A stretch of DNA of 64,000 nucleotides from Qipengyuania soli (GTDB taxonomy: Bacteria; Pseudomonadota; Alphaproteobacteria; Sphingomonadales; Sphingomonadaceae): positions 744,001-808,000 of the forward strand of contig NZ_CP064654.1 in the NCBI RefSeq assembly GCF_015529805.1, given 5' to 3'. Positions within the stretch are counted from its first letter, which is position 1. Each line of letters starts with the position of its first letter. Positions 10,074-19,358 of this stretch are shown piece after piece. The position numbers and the translations under genes were made by a program. The notes beneath the pieces are model-generated. The model was given only the letters and a program-made list of their open reading frames with translations, ran no database searches and was not told the DNA's origin.

Positions 10074-11216
10074 TTGGAAAGCACTATTCCCCTTTGGCTG
10101 TATTACGTCATCGGCTTCCCGTTGCTGCTGGGGCCGCTGGTGACCGTTCACGAGTTGGGTCACTACATTGTCGGCCGCTGGTTCGGCGTGCAGGCGGAAG
10201 CATTCTCGGTCGGTTTCGGCAAGGAAATCTGGGGCTTCACCGACAAACGTGGGACGCGCTGGAAGCTCGCGGCCATTCCCTTGGGCGGGTATGTCCAGTT
10301 CAAGGGCGACATGAACCCGGCCAGCATCCCCGATGCCGAGGCTATCGCCAAAGCGGAGGCGGATGAGCGGGAAGGGAGCTTCCACCACGCGGCCCTTTGG
10401 AAGCGCGCGCTGATCGTTTTTGCAGGGCCTGCGACGAACATCATTCTTACCCTCGCTATTTTTGCGAGCTTCTTCGCCTTTTACGGCAAGCCGGTACCGG
10501 CCAACGCGGACCAGCAGCTGACGATCGCCGAGTTTGCGCAAGGTTCGGCCGCGCAACAGGCGGGCCTTGAGATCGGGGACCGGATCGTCGCGGTGGATGG
10601 CAAGCAGATGCGGGGTTTCCGGGATCTCCAGGATGCGGTGCTGATGTTCCCGGGACGCACCCTCGATTTCGCAGTGATGCGCGACGGAAGCGAGCGCCAT
10701 TTTGAAGTGACCGCAGCGAGCCGCGAGATCACCGACCAGTTCGGCAATATCTCGCGCATAGGGCTCGTCGGAATTCAGGCCAAGGCAGTCGACTACCAGT
10801 ATGTGCCGCAAGGCATCGTCGCGAGCGTCGGACTTGCAGTCGATCATTCGCGCGGCATCATCGAGATGATGATCACCGGCATGGGCCAGATCATCAATGG
10901 CGAACGCTCGGTCAAGGAACTCGGCGGGCCGGTAAAAATCGCGAAGTTTTCCGGCGAGCAGTTGAGCATGGGCGCGCTCGCCTTCATCAACTTCGCGGCG
11001 CTGATTTCGCTTAATTTGGCATTCATCAACCTCCTGCCAATCCCGGCCCTCGACGGCGGGCACCTGGCTTTCTACGCGGCTGAAGCGGTCCGCCGGAAGC
11101 CGGTCGGCCCGCGCGGTCAGGAAGTGGCGTACCGCGCCGGCGTGGCCCTCGTGCTCATGCTGATGGTGTTCGTCACGGTGAACGACCTGGCTGGCCTCCC
11201 GATCTTCGGGAAATAG
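10074..11216 (+). CDS. rseP: RIP metalloprotease RseP (site-2 protease)
   Basis: Intramembrane zinc protease that clears signal-peptide remnants and cleaves anti-sigma factors. 380 residues from a TTG start two bases after the dxr stop, with GGAG about ten bases upstream. Zinc ligands HELGH near residue 25 and the second metal motif PALDGGHL near the C-terminus are present, with a single PDZ domain between (TIAEFAQGSAAQQAGLEIGDRIVAVDG). Four hydrophobic segments are visible. It lies just upstream of bamA, as in many proteobacteria. Confidence 0.94.
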   Translation: MESTIPLWLYYVIGFPLLLGPLVTVHELGHYIVGRWFGVQAEAFSVGFGKEIWGFTDKRGTRWKLAAIPLGGYVQFKGDMNPASIPDAEAIAKAEADEREGSFHHAALWKRALIVFAGPATNIILTLAIFASFFAFYGKPVPANADQQLTIAEFAQGSAAQQAGLEIGDRIVAVDGKQMRGFRDLQDAVLMFPGRTLDFAVMRDGSERHFEVTAASREITDQFGNISRIGLVGIQAKAVDYQYVPQGIVASVGLAVDHSRGIIEMMITGMGQIINGERSVKELGGPVKIAKFSGEQLSMGALAFINFAALISLNLAFINLLPIPALDGGHLAFYAAEAVRRKPVGPRGQEVAYRAGVALVLMLMVFVTVNDLAGLPIFGK

Positions 11217-11386
11217 CCGGGGAAAGGGAGCGCGAGAACCGGCAATTCACTGTAGCAATGCTTGATTGGCGAGTGCGCATCGGGCAGGGGACGGTCGAGC
11301 TTCCCCGGGTGCGGCGGGCTCTTTGCCGGATCGGGTAGCAACAGCCGGTTCTGAATATTGTTTCGAGGACGGGAAACTCCTTGTCG

Positions 11387-14068
11387 ATGACTGACTTTGC
11401 AACTGCCGCCACGCGACGTTCCACCCCCTGCGCGCGGCTGGCGATCAGCCTGCTTGCCGGCACCATGCTGGCCGGTATCCCGCAGGCGGCAATGGCACAG
11501 GAAGCAACAGATGCCGCTGCGGCACAGGCCGCCCCAGCCGCCCAGTCCGAAGTGGTGCGCACGATTGCCGTGGCCGGTGCACAGCGTCTCGAGCCGCAGA
11601 CGATCCTGTCCTACATCCGTTTGCGCCCGGGCGACGTGTGGAGCCAGGCGGTCGGTGACCAGGTCCTGAAGGACCTTTACGCGACCGAACTGTTCTCCAA
11701 CGCCAGCGTGGTCAACAATGACGGCAACGTGGTCATCACGATCGTCGAAAACCCGGTGGTCAACCGGATCATTATCGAGGGCAACAAGCGCCTCAAGGTC
11801 GACAAGATCCTGCCCGAGATCAAGCTCTCGCCGCGACAGATATTCACTCGTTCGAAGGTCCGTGCGGACGTGACCCGCATCATCGAGCTCTACAAGCGTC
11901 AGGGCCGTTTCGCCGCCACTGTCGAGCCGAAGATGGTCGAGCTGAGCCAGAACCGCGTCGATATCGTCTTCGAGATCAACGAAGGGCCCAAGTCCAAGGT
12001 CCGGCAGATCAATATCATCGGTAACGAGAAGTTCTCCGACGGCGAACTGCGTGGCGAAATGCTGACGAAACAGGCGCGCCTGACGAGCTTCTTCAGCTCG
12101 AACACCAGCTATGACCCGGACCGCCTGGCCTATGACCAGCAGCTCCTGCGCCAGTTCTATCTGACCGAAGGCTATGCCGACTTCCGCGTGGTTTCGGCGG
12201 TCGCAGAGCTGACGCCGGACAAGAAGGACTTCATCATCACCTACGTCGTCGAGGAAGGGGAACGCTACAAGTTCGCCGACGTCTCGGTCGACAGCCAGAT
12301 CCGCGATTTCGACAGCAAGGCGATGTCGACGCGTCTGCCGATGAAGACCGGCGACTGGTACGATGCCAAGCAGGTCGAGGACACGGTGGAGCAGTTGACC
12401 GAGCTGGCCGGAACCTTCGGCTACGCCTTTGCCGACGTCTCGCCGAATTTCTCGCGCAATCCTGACGACAAGACCATGTCGGTCCAGTTCGTCCTCCGCG
12501 AAGCGCCACGCGTCTATGTCGAGCGGATCGACGTCAACGGAAACACGCTGACCCAGGACAAGGTCCTGCGCCGCGAATTCCGTGTGGCCGAGGGCGATGC
12601 CTTCAATTCGCTGGCGGTCAAGCGTTCGACCTCGCGCATCAACTCGCTGGGCTACTTCCAGGAAAACTTCGAGATCAACCAGGTCGAGGGCAGCCAGCCC
12701 GACCGCATTGTTCTCGAAGCCAATGTCGAGGAGCAGGCTACCGGCCAGTTGCAGCTGTCGGCCGGCTTCAGTTCGCTTGAAAGCTTCATCCTCGCCGGCT
12801 CGATCCAGCAGCGCAACTTCCGCGGCCGTGGTCAGACAGTTGGCCTAAGCCTCAACTACTCGCGCTATTCGAAGTCGGCCCAGGTCAGCTTCACCGAACC
12901 CTATGTCTTCGACCGCAATATTTCGGCTGGTGTGGACATCTACCGCCGCGACCTCAACAGCTTCAACTTCCGCAACAACCAGCGCAACACGACCTACAAG
13001 CAGGCCACCACCGGCCTTTCGCTGCGCGCGGGCGTGCCATTGACCGAATACATGTCGGCCGTCGGAAGCTACACTTTCAACTACGACGACGTGTCGCTCG
13101 GGAACGAGTTCTTCACCAACGGCGCGTGCGATCCGACCAAGGCCAGCCGCTTCCTGTGCGAGGCAATCGGCAAGCGTTCGAGCTCGATCGTCGGTCTGAC
13201 CCTTAACTACGACACGCTCGACAGCCGCCTGCGCCCCACGCGCGGCGAGACGATCAGCTGGACGACCGAATTCGCCGGCCTTGGCGGCTCGGAACGTTAC
13301 CTGCGCAGCCGCGCCCGCCTGGCCAAGTACTGGGGCATCGGTAGCGGGTTCATCTTCTCGCTGGCCGGCGAAGGCGGCTGGATCAAGGGTCTGAAGGACA
13401 GCAACACTCCGGGTACGGACAACGTTCGCCTGATCAACCGCTTCTTCCTGGGCGAACCGCAGATGCGCGGCTTCGACATCAGGGGCGTCGGCCCGCGCAT
13501 CGTGCGCCTGCCGTACTTCGATGACGACAACGATCCGACAACGCCCGATGTGCCGCAGGCGCTGGAGGATGCTCTCAATTCCAAGAACCGTCTCGACGAC
13601 TCGCTGGGTGGCAGGGCCTATTACCTCGGTCGCGCCGAGCTCGAGATCCCACTTGGCAGCGGTGCGCGCGAGATGGGCCTCCGTCCGTCGGTCTTCGTCG
13701 ACGTCGGCTCGCTTTTCGGCATCACCGAGCCGATCCTCCAGGATTTCCCGAACGGCGTACCGCTGACCAACGACCTCGGCCAGCAGCTGTATTTGCAGTC
13801 GGGTACCGACGCGAGCGGCAACGAGGTCTTCTCTTCGGTTACCAACCCGATCTCGCCAAGCGGCGCGACGAACACTCCGCAGTACCGCGCGGCAGGCTTC
13901 AAGGAAGTCTTCGTCGGCGACAGCGTATCGCCGCGCGTTTCGGTCGGCTTCGGCGTCAACTGGAACTCACCCTTCGGTCCGTTCAGGATCGATGTATCGA
14001 AGGTCCTTAAGAGTCAGGTCGGTGACGACACCAAGACCTTCTCCTTCAACGTAGGAACGCAATTCTGA
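11387..14068 (+). CDS. bamA: Outer membrane protein assembly factor BamA
   Basis: Central Omp85 protein of the BAM complex that folds beta-barrel proteins into the outer membrane. The signal sequence ends near AAMAQ. POTRA domains follow: ([18 protein letters not shown]), ([16 protein letters not shown]), ([17 protein letters not shown]), ([15 protein letters not shown]) and ([23 protein letters not shown]). A 16-strand barrel domain carries the lid motif near [19 protein letters not shown] and ends in terminal Phe (VGTQF). ATG 11387 is preferred to TTG 11381. The stop overlaps the next start, coupling BamA to its periplasmic chaperone. Confidence 0.96.
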   Translation: MTDFATAATRRSTPCARLAISLLAGTMLAGIPQAAMAQEATDAAAAQAAPAAQSEVVRTIAVAGAQRLEPQTILSYIRLRPGDVWSQAVGDQVLKDLYATELFSNASVVNNDGNVVITIVENPVVNRIIIEGNKRLKVDKILPEIKLSPRQIFTRSKVRADVTRIIELYKRQGRFAATVEPKMVELSQNRVDIVFEINEGPKSKVRQINIIGNEKFSDGELRGEMLTKQARLTSFFSSNTSYDPDRLAYDQQLLRQFYLTEGYADFRVVSAVAELTPDKKDFIITYVVEEGERYKFADVSVDSQIRDFDSKAMSTRLPMKTGDWYDAKQVEDTVEQLTELAGTFGYAFADVSPNFSRNPDDKTMSVQFVLREAPRVYVERIDVNGNTLTQDKVLRREFRVAEGDAFNSLAVKRSTSRINSLGYFQENFEINQVEGSQPDRIVLEANVEEQATGQLQLSAGFSSLESFILAGSIQQRNFRGRGQTVGLSLNYSRYSKSAQVSFTEPYVFDRNISAGVDIYRRDLNSFNFRNNQRNTTYKQATTGLSLRAGVPLTEYMSAVGSYTFNYDDVSLGNEFFTNGACDPTKASRFLCEAIGKRSSSIVGLTLNYDTLDSRLRPTRGETISWTTEFAGLGGSERYLRSRARLAKYWGIGSGFIFSLAGEGGWIKGLKDSNTPGTDNVRLINRFFLGEPQMRGFDIRGVGPRIVRLPYFDDDNDPTTPDVPQALEDALNSKNRLDDSLGGRAYYLGRAELEIPLGSGAREMGLRPSVFVDVGSLFGITEPILQDFPNGVPLTNDLGQQLYLQSGTDASGNEVFSSVTNPISPSGATNTPQYRAAGFKEVFVGDSVSPRVSVGFGVNWNSPFGPFRIDVSKVLKSQVGDDTKTFSFNVGTQF

Positions 14069-14745
14069 TGAATACCAAGATCAAACTCGCTGCCGGTGCC
14101 GTTCTGGCCGCCGCAGCCGTTGCTGCTACCCCTGCTTCGGCGCAGGTCGCCGGCATCGCCACCAGCAGCCCCGAAGCCGTGATCGTGCGCGCCCAGGCGC
14201 GCATCACCGCTTACCAGCAGATCGAGCAGCAGTATGCCGCGCAGATCGCCCAGATCCGTACGCTGCGCCAGGAAATGGCAACGCTGCAGCAGACGCTCGA
14301 CACCAACAAGGACGGGCAGCTCAGCCAGCAGGAGGCCACGGCCAACAAAACTGCGGTCGACCAGCTGCAGGCGAAGGAACAGACGATCGCGCAGACGACC
14401 CAGCCGATCGTTCTTGCCCAGACCTATGCCATCGAGCAGCTGATCAACGACTACGCCAATGTCCAGCAGCAGGTCGTCAACGACAAGAAGATCCAGATCA
14501 TGCTCACCCCGGACGCGATCCAGTGGGCACCCGATTCGGTCAACGTCACCGACGCACTCGTCGCCGTGATAAACAAGCGCATGCCTTCGGTGCAGATCAC
14601 TCCGCCGGCAGGCTGGCGTCCGCGCCAGGAATCGCTGGCCACCCAGCAGACCGTGGCGCAGATCCTGGTGGGCGTTGCCCAGCAGCAGGCAGCTGCCGCG
14701 CAGCAGAACCAGCAGCCGCAACAGCAGCAGCCGACCGGCCGCTGA
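14068..14745 (+). CDS. OmpH/Skp-family periplasmic chaperone with an EF-hand-like loop
   Basis: 225 residues. The signal peptide ([19 protein letters not shown]) is cleaved after about residue 25. The mature part is a long Gln/Ala-rich helical region typical of Skp arms ([26 protein letters not shown], then [22 protein letters not shown]) and ends in a Gln-rich low-complexity tail. Residues 78-89 read [12 protein letters not shown], a textbook 12-residue EF-hand loop with ligands at positions 1, 3, 5, 9 and 12. The ATG overlaps the bamA stop. The role, carrying unfolded outer membrane proteins to BamA, is inferred from family and position. Confidence 0.85.
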   Translation: MNTKIKLAAGAVLAAAAVAATPASAQVAGIATSSPEAVIVRAQARITAYQQIEQQYAAQIAQIRTLRQEMATLQQTLDTNKDGQLSQQEATANKTAVDQLQAKEQTIAQTTQPIVLAQTYAIEQLINDYANVQQQVVNDKKIQIMLTPDAIQWAPDSVNVTDALVAVINKRMPSVQITPPAGWRPRQESLATQQTVAQILVGVAQQQAAAAQQNQQPQQQQPTGR

Positions 14746-14768
14746 TCCGACCAAGAAGGGGGCAGGGC

Positions 14769-15227
14769 ATGAGCGAGGAAACCACCGGTTTCGACGTCGT
14801 GGAGGTGCTGAAGCGCCTGCCACACCGCTATCCCCTGCTCCTGGTCGACCGGGTGAAGGAACTGGTCGTCGACGAGCGCATCCATGCGATCAAGGCGGTC
14901 AGCTTCAACGAGGACTTTTTCCAGGGCCATTTCCCCGGCGCGCCGATCATGCCCGGCGTCCTCCAGATCGAGGCGCTGGCGCAGGCTGCGGGCGTGCTCG
15001 CAGTGGAAAGCCTCGGCCTCGCAGGCTCCGGCAAGCTCGTCTATTTCATGGCCATCGAGAATGCGAAGTTCCGTGCACCCGTGACGCCGGGCTGCCTGCT
15101 CGACCTCAAGGCCGAGTTCGTCCAGAAGCGTGCCCGCGTGTGCAAGTTCGCAGGCGAGGCCTCGGTCGATGGCAAGGTGACCTGCGAAGTCAGCTTTACC
15201 GCGATGATCGCCGACGCGCCGGAATAA
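14769..15227 (+). CDS. fabZ: 3-hydroxyacyl-ACP dehydratase FabZ
   Basis: Dehydrates 3-hydroxyacyl-ACP in fatty acid elongation. 152 residues. Hotdog-fold active site [20 protein letters not shown] has the catalytic His and Glu, and the N-terminal [13 protein letters not shown] is characteristic. It follows skp by 23 bases with GAAGGGGG upstream. The usual lpxD between skp and fabZ and lpxA/lpxB after fabZ are absent, which fits Sphingomonadales that lack lipid A. Confidence 0.96.
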   Translation: MSEETTGFDVVEVLKRLPHRYPLLLVDRVKELVVDERIHAIKAVSFNEDFFQGHFPGAPIMPGVLQIEALAQAAGVLAVESLGLAGSGKLVYFMAIENAKFRAPVTPGCLLDLKAEFVQKRARVCKFAGEASVDGKVTCEVSFTAMIADAPE

Positions 15228-15321
15228 GGTTGCCAATCCCGGCGCTCGCCGCTATGCGCGCGCCTTTCCCATTCACAGCTGGACCGGTCGGAACCGTTCC
15301 GAAGCTAGAAGGACGAATATC

Positions 15322-15546
15322 ATGAAGGCCGAAGGGCACCCCGACTATCACATGATCACGGTCAAGATGACCGATGGTACCGAATTCCAGACCCGCTCGA
15401 CCTGGGGCAAGGAAGGCGACACGCTCGCCCTCGAAATCGACCCCACGAGCCACCCGGCCTGGACCGGTGGCAAGCAGCAGCTTCAGGAAGGCGGCCGCGT
15501 CGCAGCCTTCAACAAGCGCTTCGGTGGTCTCAGCCTCAAGAAGTAA
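15322..15546 (+). CDS. rpmE: 50S ribosomal protein L31 (zinc-free type)
   Basis: 74 residues, [20 protein letters not shown] with the alphaproteobacterial [16 protein letters not shown] segment and the C-terminal [11 protein letters not shown]. It has no cysteine, so it is the C-minus form that does not bind zinc. AGAAGGAC precedes the ATG. A terminator follows 25 bases after the stop. Confidence 0.95.
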   Translation: MKAEGHPDYHMITVKMTDGTEFQTRSTWGKEGDTLALEIDPTSHPAWTGGKQQLQEGGRVAAFNKRFGGLSLKK

Positions 15547-15571
15547 GCTTCAAAGGCTTTCGAAATCAGGG

Positions 15572-15603
15572 AAGGGCGGTCCGTTTGGGCCGCCCTTTCT
15601 CGT
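15572..15603. terminator. Terminator between rpmE and the DksA-like gene
   Basis: Stem AAGGGCGG (15572-15579) / CCGCCCTT (15590-15597) with a ten-base loop and a T-rich tail CTTTCTCGTTT on the plus strand. It lies between convergent genes, and the A-rich other side could serve the minus strand less well. Confidence 0.75.
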
Positions 15604-15612
15604 TTGGCGCGC

Positions 15613-15930
15613 TTACTGGGCGCAGTCGATACAGCGGGTCGCGATAGGTCGCGCTTCGAGCCGGGCACGGGAGATAGCCTTCCCGCATTGGCTGCAAGTG
15701 CCGTAGGTGCCGTTGTCCATGCGCTGCAAGGCCATGCGAATCTGTGAGATTTCGTTGCGCAGGACTGCATCCACCCCTTCCAGCGCCTCGTCATCCGCAA
15801 GGTCTACGGCTTGCTCGCTGAAATCCGCGTCGAGAGGGCCACGCAGATCGTCCTCGATGTCCTCGACCCGCTCGAGGAGTTCTCCGAGCCTCTTTTCGAG
15901 CCTGACCCTAATTCCCGAATAATCGTCCAT
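15613..15930 (-). CDS. TraR/DksA-type zinc finger protein
   Basis: 105 residues. An N-terminal coiled coil (IRVRLEKRLGELLERVEDIEDDLRG) and the C-terminal four-Cys zinc finger CSQCGK...CIDCA (C-x2-C-x17-C-x2-C) are the DksA/TraR pattern. It is shorter than full DksA (about 150 residues) and lacks the long coiled-coil tip, so it may bind the RNA polymerase secondary channel like TraR, or have a different role. The ATG overlaps the stop of the upstream 2OG oxygenase by one base, so the two are translationally coupled. Confidence 0.8.
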   Translation of the reverse strand: MDDYSGIRVRLEKRLGELLERVEDIEDDLRGPLDADFSEQAVDLADDEALEGVDAVLRNEISQIRMALQRMDNGTYGTCSQCGKAISRARLEARPIATRCIDCAQ

Positions 15931-16565
15931 CACCATCCCCACGGCTTTTCGCGATACCACTTCGTGATCACGTACTTGGTCCCCTTGCGCACCTTCATCC
16001 CGTGATGGAGCGTATTGGGGTTCTCACGTTTGTCGGGCCGGCGGTTGTTCCAGCAGACCAGCTTGCCGCGTTCCGGCTGGAACATCTTGCCGACCGTCTT
16101 GAACCGTGTAGCACCGCCGGCATCGACGTCATTGAGATAGATCATGAAAGTCCAGGTTCGCTGGCCCGCGACCGAACAGTATTTCACCCAGTCGGCGCCG
16201 CCCGGATTGAAATAGTCGCAATGTGCCTTGAACTCCTGGCCCACGGCGTAGCGTTGGCCCTGAACCGGCTCGCCATGCGCCGGGTCGATGCCGTTCAGGG
16301 CGAAGAACAGCTCTTCCAGTTCCTTTACCCGCGGTTCCTCCGCGGACAGATCGCAAGTTTCGCTGGTGCGGAAGTAATGGTCGTCCCCGGCATCCGCGAG
16401 GGTCGAGGGACGACGGTCCTTGTCGATCAGCGCGATGAGGTCGGTGCACATGTCGGCGGACAGGAAGTCCTTGAGTTGGAACAGTTCCAGCTTGTCGCTG
16501 GGAACGCGCTGGACTCCGGGATGTGACAGGAGGGTCTCTGCCGAAGATTCGCCGCTGCTTGTCAT
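15930..16565 (-). CDS. 2-oxoglutarate/Fe(II) oxygenase, prolyl-4-hydroxylase-like
   Basis: 211 residues. The double-stranded beta-helix iron ligands can be read as H-x-D in FKAHCDYFNP and a distal His in LHHGMKVRKG, followed by KYVITKWYRE with the Lys expected to bind 2-oxoglutarate. TFMIYLNDVDAGGATRF is typical of the P4Hc family. The substrate is not known; bacterial members hydroxylate proline in EF-Tu or other proteins. It is first gene of a two-gene minus-strand unit with the DksA-like protein. Confidence 0.82.
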   Translation of the reverse strand: MTSSGESSAETLLSHPGVQRVPSDKLELFQLKDFLSADMCTDLIALIDKDRRPSTLADAGDDHYFRTSETCDLSAEEPRVKELEELFFALNGIDPAHGEPVQGQRYAVGQEFKAHCDYFNPGGADWVKYCSVAGQRTWTFMIYLNDVDAGGATRFKTVGKMFQPERGKLVCWNNRRPDKRENPNTLHHGMKVRKGTKYVITKWYREKPWGW

Positions 16566-16688
16566 GGTGTCTAGTTATAGTGCGCAACGCGCCGCGAAAG
16601 ATAGTTTCACCGGAAGCCTCCGCTGCGCTTTTTCACTTCCCATTTCGAACGTGTTGTGCAACAGGCACGCGCCGTTGCGCAGGGCGGG

Positions 16689-16716
16689 TTGACGCTGTCA
16701 CCGCGAGGCGTATCAG
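16689..16716 (+). promoter_or_regulatory. Promoter of tRNA-His
   Basis: TTGACG (16689-16694), 16-base spacer, TATCAG (16711-16716), about 32 bases before the tRNA. Consensus match and position only. Confidence 0.55.
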
Positions 16717-16748
16717 GCCCCCTTCCCGGGCGGTTCCGGGGGCATGTG

Positions 16749-16825
16749 GCGATCGTAGCTCAGTTGGTTAGAGCGCCGGTTTGTGGTACCGGAGGTCGCG
16801 GGTTCGAACCCCGTCGATCGCCCCA
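16749..16825 (+). tRNA. tRNA-His (GTG anticodon)
   Basis: Full cloverleaf: acceptor GCGATCG (16749-16755) / CGATCGC (16815-16821), anticodon stem CCGGT/ACCGG with loop TTGTGGT giving anticodon GTG at 16783-16785, T loop TTCGAAC, discriminator C and encoded CCA at 16823-16825. The G at 16748 would pair with the discriminator C73 as the extra G-1 that marks histidine tRNAs. Confidence 0.97.
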
Positions 16826-16876
16826 TTTTCTCCCCCCTTATGACCGCTCCGACACATGATTGCGGGGCTAAGCGCG

Positions 16877-17941
16877 ATGACGGCATTCTGGACCGAAGCT
16901 GACTACGACGACCACGAACTGGTCGAGGTCGTACGCGATCCGAAGAGCGGCCTCACCGCAATTATTGCTCTCCATTCCACCCATCTCGGGCCCGGTGCCG
17001 GCGGCACCCGCTTCTGGCACTATGCCAACCCCGAGGACGCGATGCGCGATGCGCTGCGCCTGAGCCGCGGGATGAGCTACAAGAACGCCATGGCCGGCCT
17101 GCCGATGGGCGGGGGCAAGGCGGTGATCCTGGCCGATGCCGACAAGACGAAGACGCCGGAAATGCTGGCGGCCTTTGCAGACGCGGTCGATGCACTCGGC
17201 GGCAAGTATGTGACGGCGGAAGACGTGGGTATTTCGGAAGCCGACATGGCCGCCGTTGCCCAGCGCACGCAACACGTTTCCGGCCTCCCGGTCGAGGGCG
17301 AGGATGCTGCGGGCGGCGATCCGGGCCCGTTCACCGCGCTCGGCATCTTCCTCGGCATCAAGGCCGCGGTGAAGCACAAGATGGGCAAGGACAGCATGGA
17401 GGGCGTCCATGTCGCCATCCAGGGTACCGGCAGCGTCGGTGGCGGCGTCGCCCGCCTGCTCGCCAGGGAGGGCGCCAGGCTGACCTTGTCGGACATTCAC
17501 ATGGACCGCGCCGAGGCCCTGGCGACCGAGTTGGGCGCAGACACGGCGGCACCCGATGCGATCATGTCGGTGGCCTGTGACGTGTTCAGCCCCAACGCGC
17601 TCGGCGCCATCCTCGATGACGAGGGCATCGCGCGCCTCGACTGCCAGATGGTGGCCGGCGGTGCGAACAACCAGCTGAAGCGCCCCGAGCACGGCCCCAT
17701 GCTCGCCAAGCGCGGCATTCTTTATGCGCCCGATTATGTCATCAATGCCGGCGGCATCATCTCCGTGACGCTCGAATATCTGTGCCGCAACGACAAGGCA
17801 CCCTGCGACATCAACGAAGTGCGCAAGCGGATCGCGCTGATTCCCGGGCGGCTCGAGCAGATCTGGCAGGAAAGCGATGCCACCGGGCAGTCGCCCGACC
17901 AGGTCGCCGACCGCATGGCGCAGGAGCTCATTGGGCGGTAA
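16877..17941 (+). CDS. Leucine dehydrogenase-like (Glu/Leu/Phe/Val dehydrogenase family)
   Basis: NAD-dependent oxidative deaminase of branched-chain or aromatic amino acids. 354 residues from ATG 16877 (MTAFWTEADYDDHELV). The Gly-rich catalytic segment GLPMGGGKAVILAD has the conserved Lys, GKYVTAEDVGIS and HVAIQGTGSVGGGVARLL (Rossmann GxGxxG) are intact, and C-terminal VINAGGIISVTLEY is typical. GCGGGG is upstream. Amino acid specificity cannot be read. It sits alone between tRNA-His and the ccm cluster. Confidence 0.88.
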   Translation: MTAFWTEADYDDHELVEVVRDPKSGLTAIIALHSTHLGPGAGGTRFWHYANPEDAMRDALRLSRGMSYKNAMAGLPMGGGKAVILADADKTKTPEMLAAFADAVDALGGKYVTAEDVGISEADMAAVAQRTQHVSGLPVEGEDAAGGDPGPFTALGIFLGIKAAVKHKMGKDSMEGVHVAIQGTGSVGGGVARLLAREGARLTLSDIHMDRAEALATELGADTAAPDAIMSVACDVFSPNALGAILDDEGIARLDCQMVAGGANNQLKRPEHGPMLAKRGILYAPDYVINAGGIISVTLEYLCRNDKAPCDINEVRKRIALIPGRLEQIWQESDATGQSPDQVADRMAQELIGR

Positions 17942-18028
17942 TTTTTCCGCCTTTCGCGGGGGAGCCGGACCTTTGGGCCATTGTTTCCGAACCCGGCCCC
18001 TGCCAAAGCAGCCGCGGACGGATAACAG

Positions 18029-18751
18029 ATGCACGGCTTCGCGAACCCCAAACGCTTCCTTTCGCTTGCTCGCTGGCTGACTCCGCTGCTCATCGTGAGC
18101 GGCCTGATCGTCAGCGCGGGTGCGCTATGGTGGGGCCTGACGCAGGTTCCGCCCGATCGCCTGATGGGCGAAACCGTCCGCATCCTCTTCCTCCATGTCC
18201 CCGCCGCATGGCTGGGCATGGGCGGCTGGACTGCGATTGCGGTGTCGAGCCTCGTCTTCCTGGTATGGCGTCATCCGCTCGCCGCGCTGGCTGCGCGGGG
18301 TGCGGCGGTACCTGGCCTCGCCTTCACAGTGATATGCCTCGTCACCGGCTCGATCTGGGGCCGCCCCACCTGGGGTACCTGGTGGGTATGGGACGGCCGG
18401 CTGACGAGCATGCTTGTGCTCGCCTTCCTCTATGTCGCGTACATCGCGCTGGCACAGGCGGTGGAGCGCGAGGGCGTGTCGCCTCGCATTCCGGCGATTT
18501 TCGGTCTGCTCGGTGCGATCAATATCCCGATTATCAACCGTTCGGTGGTGTGGTGGAACTCGCTCCACCAGCCGCCCAGCATCACCATGGGCAAGAGCGC
18601 GATCGACGCTGCATTTCTCGTGCCGCTGCTGATCGCGGTGATCGGCTTCTCGCTGCTGTTTGGCGGCGTCGTGCTGGCCCGGATGCGGGCATTGCTGGCC
18701 GATATCCAGGCCGAGGCACGCCTGCGACGCAAGGCGATGGAGGACATCTGA
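18029..18751 (+). CDS. ccmC: Heme exporter/handling protein CcmC
   Basis: Inner membrane protein of System I cytochrome c maturation that presents heme to CcmE. 240 residues, six hydrophobic segments, with the tryptophan-rich WWD domain (GRPTWGTWWVWDGRLTS) and a His in ILFLHVPAAWLG. It is first gene of an overlapping run ccmC-D-E-F-G-H-I. The ABC components ccmA and ccmB, often just upstream, are not here. Confidence 0.95.
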   Translation: MHGFANPKRFLSLARWLTPLLIVSGLIVSAGALWWGLTQVPPDRLMGETVRILFLHVPAAWLGMGGWTAIAVSSLVFLVWRHPLAALAARGAAVPGLAFTVICLVTGSIWGRPTWGTWWVWDGRLTSMLVLAFLYVAYIALAQAVEREGVSPRIPAIFGLLGAINIPIINRSVVWWNSLHQPPSITMGKSAIDAAFLVPLLIAVIGFSLLFGGVVLARMRALLADIQAEARLRRKAMEDI

Positions 18752-18891
18752 TGCGCGTGGCGCTGGACCAGTGGGATTTCGTCGTGGCCGCCTATGCGGT
18801 CGGTGTCCTCGGCACGTTGGCCATGGTCGCGTGGGCCTGGTTCGACATGAAGCGGGCCGAACGCCGGCGCGAGGAGGCACGGGGCAAGTGA
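18751..18891 (+). CDS. ccmD: Heme exporter protein CcmD
   Basis: 46-residue single-span membrane protein (MRVALDQWDFVVAAYAVGVLG, then a basic tail MKRAERRREEARGK). Size, the W-D-F-V-x-x-A-Y motif and position between ccmC and ccmE identify CcmD, which helps release holo-CcmE from the CcmABC complex. Start and stop overlap the neighbours (TGATG and GTGA). Confidence 0.9.
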   Translation: MRVALDQWDFVVAAYAVGVLGTLAMVAWAWFDMKRAERRREEARGK

Positions 18892-19358
18892 GCGCGATGA
18901 AAGCCAAGCACCAGCGACTGGTCCTCGTGGTCCTCGCACTCATTGCCATCGTCGGCGCGGGCCTTCTCGCGACCTATGCGCTGCGCAATCAGGCGAGCTA
19001 TTTCTACCTGCCCGAGCAGATGCTCGCCGACCCTCCGCAAGTGGGACAGGCGGTGCGGCTTGGCGGGATGGTCGAGAGGGGCTCGCTCAAGACCGATGCC
19101 GATGGTGTAACTCTGCGGTTCAATGTCACTGGCAACGAGAGCTCGCGCGTGCCGGTACGCTTCAGCGGCATCGCACCCGACCTTTTCGTTGAGGGGTCAG
19201 GCGTGGTTGCCGAAGGGCGGCTGGAAGCCGACGGGACCTTTGTCGCCGACAACCTCCTTGCCAAGCATGACGAGAATTATGTGCCCAAGGAACTGGAGGG
19301 CATGACCCAGCAGCAGGCCTCCAGGATGGCCGAGGAAACCACGGTCGGGCTAGAATGA
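18888..19358 (+). CDS. ccmE: Cytochrome c maturation heme chaperone CcmE
   Basis: Membrane-anchored periplasmic chaperone that binds heme covalently through His. 156 residues from GTG 18888 (alternative ATG 18897). A TM anchor LVLVVLALIAIVGAGLL is followed by an OB-fold (FNVTGNESSRVPVRFSGIAPDLF) and the heme-binding AKHDENYVPKE with the conserved His and Tyr. Overlaps ccmD and ccmF. Confidence 0.95.
   Translation: MSAMKAKHQRLVLVVLALIAIVGAGLLATYALRNQASYFYLPEQMLADPPQVGQAVRLGGMVERGSLKTDADGVTLRFNVTGNESSRVPVRFSGIAPDLFVEGSGVVAEGRLEADGTFVADNLLAKHDENYVPKELEGMTQQQASRMAEETTVGLE

Noticed and set aside
17933-17954. Terminator at the end of the leucine-dehydrogenase-like gene
   Set aside because: A five-pair stem GGCGG/CCGCC overlaps the stop codon and lacks a real T-run; too weak to annotate.
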